From: an uncultured Oscillospiraceae bacterium
GTDB lineage: Bacteria; Bacillota; Clostridia; Oscillospirales; Acutalibacteraceae
NCBI GenBank assembly: GCA_902478605.1
Contig: CABSLQ010000026.1
Span: forward strand, 1-40,454
Length of the DNA stretch: 40,454 nucleotides
Direction: 5' to 3'
The notes under the pieces were generated by a model. The model had not been told where the DNA came from and searched no databases. It was given only the letters and a program-made list of their open reading frames with translations. This document shows positions 36,122 through 40,454 of this stretch, one piece after another (within the stretch, counting starts at the first letter, position 1; each line of letters starts with the position of its first letter). Both the position numbers and the translations under genes were made by a program.

Positions 36122-37750
36122 ATGGAGGAAAAAGCGATCGCCTTCCGCCGGTTCGGGACGATGCTGGATTGCTCGCGCAATGCGGTGATGACGGTGGAGG
36201 CGGTTAAAAAGTGGATCGACCTGAGCGCGGGACTGGGATATAACCTGCTGATGCTGTATACCGAGGATACCTATGAGCTGGAAGGGGAGCCGTATTTCGG
36301 CTACGGACGCGGCCGGTACACCCGGGAGGAACTCAAAGAGATCGACGCCTATGGGAAGTTGAAGGGGATGGAGGTGATGCCGTGTATCCAGACGCTGGCG
36401 CACTTGAATGCGATCACGCGCTGGCCGGCCTACCGGCCGCTCATCGACATCAACGACATCCTGTTGGCCGGGGACGAGCGGGTCTATGCGCTGATCGAGG
36501 CCATGTTCCGCACGATATCCGAATGCTTTACCTCCAAAGTCGTGAACATCGGGATGGACGAGGCGCATATGATTGGCCGCGGCCGGTATTACAATCAGCA
36601 TGGGGACACGGATCGCTCCCAAATCCTGATCGATCACATCATCCGGGTGGCGGAAATCGGCAAACGGTACGGCCTGACGCTGTGCATGTGGTCGGATATG
36701 TTCTACCGGCTTGTCGTAGGGGATTACTATGACAGCAGCGCGGCGATCAACGAAGAAGTCCGCCGCCGGATCCCGGAAAACGTGCAGTTGATTTACTGGG
36801 ATTATTACTCGACGGATCGGGAGCGCTATCAAAAGATGCTGGATTCCCATGCGAAAATCAAGGACGGCACGTGGTTTGCCGGCGGCCTTTGGAAATGGAC
36901 GGGCTTTGCGCCGCACAACGCCTACAGTCTTGAAGCCACCAAAGCGGCCCTGTCCGCCTGCCGGGAGGCGGGGGTGCAGGACGTGTTCCTGACCATGTGG
37001 GGAGACGACGGGGCGGAATGCTCTCCGTTTGCGCTGCTGCCCGCCCTGTTCTACGCGTCGGAGCTGACGAAGGGGGAAACCGACGAAGCGGCGATTCGGA
37101 AACGGTTTGAAGAGCGGTTCGGCATCGCCTGGGAGGCGTTTATGCAGCTGGATCTGCCGGACAGCCCCAACAGCTGGTACGAGGAAATCTGCGTGATCAA
37201 CGCGGAAAAATATCTGCTTTATAACGATCCGTTTACCGGTCTGATGGATTCCACCCTGCGGGGCGGCGAAGGGGAAGGATATGAAGCCTGCGCCGCGAAG
37301 CTGGCCCCGCTGTGCGGCCATCCGGAATGGGGGTACCTGTTTGAAACCCAGAAGGCGCTTTGCGAGGTGCTGGCGATCAAGGCGGGGCTGGGCGTACGAA
37401 TCCGGGAAGCCTACGCGTCGGGGAATAAAGACGCGCTGGCGGCGGTGATCGCGGATTGCCGGACGCTGTCCGGGCGGCTCAAGGAATTTTACGATGCGTT
37501 TGCCCGTCAGTGGTATCGCGAAAATAAAGGGCAGGGCTTTGATGTACAGGATATCCGCCTGGGCGGCTTGATGCGCCGGGTGGATCACTGCCGGGAGATG
37601 CTGGAGGCGTATCAAAGCGGTGCGCTGGCGCATATCGGCGAGTTGGAGGAGCCGCTGCTGGATATTCGGGGGAACGGCTCCGTGTTTCAGAAAAACCCGC
37701 TGCACTACTTTAACGACTGGGAGAAAACCGTCACCGCGAACGTGCTGTAA
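36122..37750 (+). CDS. GH20-like beta-N-acetylhexosaminidase family protein
   Basis: 542 aa, cytoplasmic. The TIM barrel begins early (LGYNLLMLYTEDTYE), with FGYGRGRYTREELKEID and CIQTLAHL as in GH20 proteins. The catalytic Asp-Glu pair is D146/E147 in NIGMDEAHM, as expected for substrate-assisted catalysis on N-acetylhexosamines. The C-terminal 200 residues are helical. GAGGGG sits five bases before the ATG. It is the last gene of the operon, followed within about 65 bp by a strong terminator. A link other than N-acetylhexosamine is possible, since some GH20-like branches have other substrates. Confidence 0.8.
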   Translation: MEEKAIAFRRFGTMLDCSRNAVMTVEAVKKWIDLSAGLGYNLLMLYTEDTYELEGEPYFGYGRGRYTREELKEIDAYGKLKGMEVMPCIQTLAHLNAITRWPAYRPLIDINDILLAGDERVYALIEAMFRTISECFTSKVVNIGMDEAHMIGRGRYYNQHGDTDRSQILIDHIIRVAEIGKRYGLTLCMWSDMFYRLVVGDYYDSSAAINEEVRRRIPENVQLIYWDYYSTDRERYQKMLDSHAKIKDGTWFAGGLWKWTGFAPHNAYSLEATKAALSACREAGVQDVFLTMWGDDGAECSPFALLPALFYASELTKGETDEAAIRKRFEERFGIAWEAFMQLDLPDSPNSWYEEICVINAEKYLLYNDPFTGLMDSTLRGGEGEGYEACAAKLAPLCGHPEWGYLFETQKALCEVLAIKAGLGVRIREAYASGNKDALAAVIADCRTLSGRLKEFYDAFARQWYRENKGQGFDVQDIRLGGLMRRVDHCREMLEAYQSGALAHIGELEEPLLDIRGNGSVFQKNPLHYFNDWEKTVTANVL

Positions 37751-37812
37751 GCTACATAGAGAAGTATGAACTTACGGGAGGAAATTACAATCCGATAGAA
37801 GCAAGCCTACAC

Positions 37813-37862
37813 AACGCCGCACAGGTTATAGCGTTTTACGCTATGCCTGTGCGGCGTTTTTT
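37813..37862 (+). terminator. Strong intrinsic terminator ending the utilization operon
   Basis: The 13-bp arm AACGCCGCACAGG (37813-37825) pairs with CCTGTGCGGCGTT (37846-37858). The inner segment TAGCG/CGCTA (37829-37833 and 37839-37843) extends the stem. Six T residues follow at 37857-37862. It is the first convincing terminator after the promoter near 4492. Confidence 0.88.
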
Positions 37863-37884
37863 GCTGCAAAGATCGTCTGTCAGC

Positions 37885-37917
37885 CCTTTCCGCGTCAAGT
37901 GCGGAAAGGAATTTTTT
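37885..37917 (+). terminator. Terminator-like hairpin directly before a leader ORF
   Basis: CCTTTCCGC (37885-37893) pairs with GCGGAAAGG (37901-37909) around a 7-base loop, followed by AATTTTTT. The T-run touches the ATG at 37918. The second arm also contains the AAAGG that would serve as the leader's ribosome site. Stem formation would therefore both end transcription and hide that site, an attenuator-like arrangement. Confidence 0.65.
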
Positions 37918-37962
37918 ATGCGCTACAATGTGTGGCTCTGCTATATCGCCAAGTACCCGTGA
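37918..37962 (+). CDS. Putative 14-residue leader peptide
   Basis: ATG to TGA encodes MRYNVWLCYIAKYP. It lies between a terminator-like hairpin and a second long hairpin that begins in its last codon. This is the usual geometry of a translation-sensing leader, as used upstream of some resistance genes on Firmicutes elements. There is no proof of expression. The longer frame at 37899-38138 in another phase shows no family resemblance. Confidence 0.4.
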   Translation: MRYNVWLCYIAKYP

Positions 37963-38003
37963 ATTTCAGATTTCAGCGCAACCCGAAATCTGAAAATTCA
38001 CGG
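37957..38003 (+). promoter_or_regulatory. Long hairpin abutting the ribosome site of the sigma-like gene
   Basis: An 18-base arm (37957-37974) pairs with a 19-base arm (37985-38003), with one bulged A. The last two G of the stem are part of GGAGG at 38002-38006, so a closed stem would hinder translation of the ATG at 38015. It is not followed by a T-run. Confidence 0.6.
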
Positions 38004-38014
38004 AGGAAAGGCAA

Positions 38015-38355
38015 ATGGCAAACGTTGAAAAACAAACGTACCCCCTGTCTGTGTACAACACCCTTACAGGGAAAATCGAAGAAGTCGAGGTTCCGGAGGC
38101 GGTATACCACGCCTGCCGCCGAAGCGCATGGAACATAAACGACAACAACAGAAGTTTTTACGCCCATGAAATCAAATGAGCGGCCTCATTGGCGGCGAAG
38201 ACGGTGCGTATGAGAACTTCCGGGAGTTCATTGATACGGAGAACACGCCAGACTCTGTCGTGCCGGAACAGATTCAAACCGAAGAACTGCGCCGGATTCT
38301 TACACAGCTCAGTGAGGCCGACCGGCAGTTAATTCAGGCTCTATTTTTTGACGGC
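38015..38355 (+). pseudogene. Frameshifted, 3'-truncated sigma-70-like ICE regulator
   Basis: The first part (38015-38179, 54 codons, MANVEKQTYPLSVYNTLTG...) resembles the N-terminus of sigma-factor-like proteins of Tn916/Tn1549-type elements. It stops at TGA. A -1 shift there, at the ATGA overlap, gives the next family segment (MSGLIGGEDGAYENFREFID...) at 38176-38355, which stops matching after ALFFDG. The C-terminal DNA-binding region expected next is missing. The frame then runs out-of-phase into the recombinase gene to 38577. About 114 of roughly 140-150 residues remain. A -1 programmed shift or translational coupling is possible, but the missing C-terminus argues for decay. Confidence 0.65.
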
Positions 38356-38398
38356 TTACCCTCGTCAACAATCAGAACATCGGAAAGGAGCAGGGGCT

Positions 38399-40042
38399 AT
38401 GACGCAGGCAGCAACCGTTCAGGCGCCAAAGGTGGTGCGGGTTATCCCGGCGGCTGTGGATGTGAAAGCCGCCATCCATCAAAGCCTCCGGCAACTTCGC
38501 GTGGCGGCCTACTGCCGGGTATCCACCAAGCAGGAGGAACAGCTGAACAGCTACGAGGTGCAGAAAAAGCACTATGAAGAATGGATTCACAGCGAGCCAA
38601 AATGGACGCTGGCCGGGATATTCGCAGACAAGGGTATCACAGGAACCAGCATGAAGAAACGGGATGAGTTTAACCGGCTGATTCGCCAGTGCCGAAACGG
38701 AAAAATCGACAGGATCCTGGTCAAATCCATCAGCCGGTTCGCCCGGAATACCCTGGACTGCATCGCTATCACAAGGAAGCTACGGGAGATGGGGGTGGAC
38801 GTCTACTTCGAAGAACAGAATTTGCACAGCATCGACCCCTCTTCGGAGTTCTACATCGCCATCTACGGGAGCGTGGCGCAGAGCGAATCGGAGAACATCA
38901 GCGCCAATGTGAAATGGGGCAAGGCCCGGAGCGCGAAAGAGGGCAAGGTATCCTTCCGCTACAAGGGTTTCCTTGGTTACCGCCAGGGTGAGGACGGCCA
39001 GCCGGAGATCGATCCCGAAGAAGCCGAAGTGGTGCGGATGATTTATGAGCGCTTCCTGGCCGGGGACAGCTTCGGCGGTATCATCCGGTATCTGGAGGGA
39101 CGCAGAATCCCCTCCCTTGGCGGAAAGGAAACCTGGCAATACTCCACCATCCAATCCATTCTCACCAATGAAAAGTACAAGGGTGACGCGGTCATCAACA
39201 AGACCTATATTGAGAACTGCCTGAGCAAAAAAGTGAAGGTCAACCATGGGGAGCGGCCCCAATATTACGTGGAGAACAACCACCCCGCTATCATCGATGC
39301 GGGAACCTTTGGCAGAGTGCAGGAGGAACTGGCGCGGCGTTCCGGCAAACGGAAGGTCAAGCAGGTTGGCAGCAAAACCGGGCAAGGGAAATACTCCAGC
39401 AAGTATGCGCTGACCGAGCTGCTGGTCTGCGGGGAATGCGGGACGCCTTACCGCCGGTGTACATGGACGGTGGGAGGGAAGAAGAAGATCGTATGGCGGT
39501 GCATCAACCGCCTGGACTACGGCAAAAAGTATTGCCGGGAATCCCCCAGTGTAGAGGAAAGCCTGCTGCACACCGCTATCATGCGGGCTGTCCTGCGGAC
39601 GGCCAAGCAGAACGCCGAGGTGCTGCAGACCCTAAAGCTGCACATCGGCATGGGATTGGAAAGTGAAAGCACCGAAGACAAGAGCCTGGACATTCAAATC
39701 CGCATCGCAGAGATTGATGCAGAATTCAAACAGATGCTCAAAGCCGTGTCCTCCGAGAACGCCGACGCCTTCGACGAGGGGCGGCTCACTGCGCTGATGA
39801 ATGAGAAGCAGCGGCTGACACAGCAGATGGAGCAGTACGCCAATGCCCGGCAAAAACGGGAAAACGCCAAATCCCGCCTCGATCAAATCTTTACCATCCT
39901 GGACGGGATGCAGAACCACCCGATGGAGTACGATGACCGGATGGTACGGCAGATACTCGAAGGGGTGGTTGTCGAATCCAAGGATACCATTAAGGTGGTC
40001 TTCGTCGGCGGCCTTGAAGTTCGAGAACAACTGATTATGTGA
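38399..40042 (+). CDS. Large serine recombinase (ICE integrase/excisionase)
   Basis: 547 aa from the ATG at 38399, with GGAAAGGAG eight bases ahead; the in-frame extension to 38348 lies in the sigma relic. Resolvase domain with catalytic Ser42 (AYCRVSTKQEEQ), the arginine-rich ISRFARNT segment and the family motif SESENISANVKWG. A recombinase domain, a zinc beta-ribbon with CGECG and a later CxxxxxxxxKKYC, and a C-terminal coiled coil follow. This family integrates and excises mobile elements at short att sites. It looks complete. It replaced or truncated the 3' end of the sigma-like gene. Confidence 0.92.
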   Translation: MTQAATVQAPKVVRVIPAAVDVKAAIHQSLRQLRVAAYCRVSTKQEEQLNSYEVQKKHYEEWIHSEPKWTLAGIFADKGITGTSMKKRDEFNRLIRQCRNGKIDRILVKSISRFARNTLDCIAITRKLREMGVDVYFEEQNLHSIDPSSEFYIAIYGSVAQSESENISANVKWGKARSAKEGKVSFRYKGFLGYRQGEDGQPEIDPEEAEVVRMIYERFLAGDSFGGIIRYLEGRRIPSLGGKETWQYSTIQSILTNEKYKGDAVINKTYIENCLSKKVKVNHGERPQYYVENNHPAIIDAGTFGRVQEELARRSGKRKVKQVGSKTGQGKYSSKYALTELLVCGECGTPYRRCTWTVGGKKKIVWRCINRLDYGKKYCRESPSVEESLLHTAIMRAVLRTAKQNAEVLQTLKLHIGMGLESESTEDKSLDIQIRIAEIDAEFKQMLKAVSSENADAFDEGRLTALMNEKQRLTQQMEQYANARQKRENAKSRLDQIFTILDGMQNHPMEYDDRMVRQILEGVVVESKDTIKVVFVGGLEVREQLIM

Positions 40043-40129
40043 GGGTTCGGAACCACCCGCTAAATTCCCCCATATATCTTTTTTATAGCCCTCAGACAGA
40101 AAGGTTGCATAAAATAGATGTAGCCACGA

Positions 40130-40156
40130 AAAACCTCGATTTTATCGAGGTTTTTT
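40130..40156 (+). terminator. Intrinsic terminator of the recombinase gene
   Basis: An 11-bp stem (40130-40140 with 40144-40154), a TTT loop and a T-run through 40156. It lies 88 bp after the recombinase stop. Confidence 0.85.
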
Positions 40157-40198
40157 GCTATATATAGGCTCAAAAAACAATAGGGTTGACTCACAGAT

Positions 40199-40398
40199 GA
40201 AAAAGCCCTTTTTCGATGATTTTAGAGAGTTGAACTCTCGTACAACCGGATATAGAACCGCAAAGGCAGATAGATGAAAAATCTATCTGCCTCAGATTGT
40301 CAAAAAAGCATCGGAAGGAAGAGGAGGTGTGGAGGGGGAACCATCAGGGTTCCCCACTCCGCGTCGAGCGAAGCGGATCAAAGCCGCCTTCAGGCGGC
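40199..40398. repeat. Cluster of five inverted repeats beyond the recombinase
   Basis: Perfect or near-perfect stems: GAAAAAG/CTTTTTC at 40199-40214; GAGAGTT-G-AACTCTC at 40225-40239; a 12-bp arm pair at 40264-40275 and 40281-40292; GGGGAACC/GGTTCCCC at 40335-40342 and 40348-40355; GCCGCC/GGCGGC at 40383-40388 and 40393-40398. In 40043-40454 I see no gene, only these stems, two terminators and a promoter. It may be the element end, a transfer origin or a regulatory region. Confidence 0.5.
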
Positions 40399-40414
40399 CC
40401 AGCTTGTCAAAGAA

Positions 40415-40436
40415 GTCGCCAAAAGGCGGCTTTTTT
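40415..40436 (+). terminator. Intrinsic terminator at the right edge
   Basis: GTCGCC (40415-40420), loop AAAA and GGCGGC (40425-40430) are followed by six T. It insulates the promoter that starts at once downstream. Confidence 0.75.
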
Positions 40437-40454
40437 GGTATAATGGAGAGGAGG
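40436..40454 (+). promoter_or_regulatory. Extended -10 promoter and Shine-Dalgarno of a gene beyond the window
   Basis: TGGTATAAT (40436-40444) matches the TGnTATAAT extended -10 element. GGAGAGGAGG (40445-40454) follows and looks like a ribosome site. The -35 region falls in the terminator stem and is weak. The spacing to the promoter is very short, so the transcript may be near-leaderless or the two signals may be used separately. Confidence 0.45.

Larger units (their letters stand above)
1..40156. mobile_element. Part of an integrative conjugative element carrying a glycan-utilization cargo
   Basis: Conjugation-type genes (Toprim/DUF3991, VirD4-like, HTH) lie at the left. A sigma-factor relic and a large serine recombinase lie at the right. 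Between them is a carbohydrate-utilization gene run with its own regulator. In Tn916/Tn1549-type elements, accessory genes such as tet or van sit between the transfer block and the sigma/recombinase block, and the same layout is seen here. The relaxase, VirB4, VirB6 and the left end of the element are not in the window. The right boundary is a guess placed at the recombinase terminator, and no attachment site could be proven. An alternative is that two separate element fragments flank a chromosomal locus. Confidence 0.6.

Noticed and set aside
4634..37750. Search for an ABC ATPase gene of the two importers
   Set aside because: No open frame shows Walker A plus an LSGGQ-type signature. The only Walker A seen in the window is in the conjugative coupling protein.
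37899..38138. 79-codon plus-strand frame covering the leader and hairpins
   Set aside because: It shows no recognisable domain, it covers strong RNA stems, and the sigma-like frame beginning at 38015 explains the overlapping coding signal better.
40281..40454. Minus-strand frame open through the right edge
   Set aside because: It runs through several hairpins and a terminator, has low-complexity Pro/Ser content near its end and matches no family that I recognise.

Overview
The window reads as part of an integrative conjugative element (ICE) from a gut-type Clostridia bacterium that carries a large glycan-utilization locus. This is inferred from the protein families, AGGAGG-type ribosome sites, moderate GC content and the style of the transfer and recombinase genes. 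The species cannot be named from the sequence.

Left part (1-3445): three overlapping plus-strand transfer genes. They encode a DUF3991/Toprim primase-like protein, a VirD4-type coupling ATPase and a small helix-turn-helix protein. A non-coding stretch follows, with a 13-bp hairpin, a pair of mutually exclusive inverted repeats and intrinsic terminators.

Middle (3446-37750): the cargo. A minus-strand AraC-family regulator has a near-perfect sigma-A promoter and faces a roughly 33-kb run of 18 plus-strand genes. These genes overlap or lie less than 200 bp apart, with no convincing internal terminator. In order: a 958-residue solute-binding protein fused to carbohydrate-binding-like domains; two CUT1 permeases; an NHL-propeller/TPR/Yip1 membrane protein; a secreted DUF5696 protein; two more CUT1 permeases; a lipoprotein solute-binding protein; a 1364-residue surface protein with six discoidin-like repeats; and a membrane-anchored GH26-like enzyme. 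Cytoplasmic enzymes follow: GH78, a beta-helix protein, a PHP phosphoesterase, an OPA-type MFS carrier, a GH106-like protein, GH27, a small zinc-ribbon protein, a second GH78-like protein and a GH20-like protein. No ABC ATPase is encoded, so both importers probably borrow a shared MsmX/MsmK-type ATPase from the host.

My working model is that a complex glycan is bound and cut at the surface by the repeat protein and the GH26-like enzyme. Fragments enter through one or both ABC systems and are dismantled in the cytoplasm by rhamnosidase-, galactosidase- and hexosaminidase-type enzymes. The substrate is not settled: the enzymes point to rhamnose, galactose, mannose and N-acetylhexosamine.

Right part (37751-40454): a very strong terminator, then a 14-codon leader-like ORF between two hairpins. 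A frameshifted, truncated sigma-factor-like gene and an intact large serine recombinase with its own terminator come next. The last 300 bp is a dense set of hairpins ending in an extended -10 promoter and a Shine-Dalgarno sequence for a gene beyond the window. The order transfer genes, cargo, sigma-like regulator, recombinase matches the general Tn916/Tn1549 plan, with cargo between the transfer and recombination modules.
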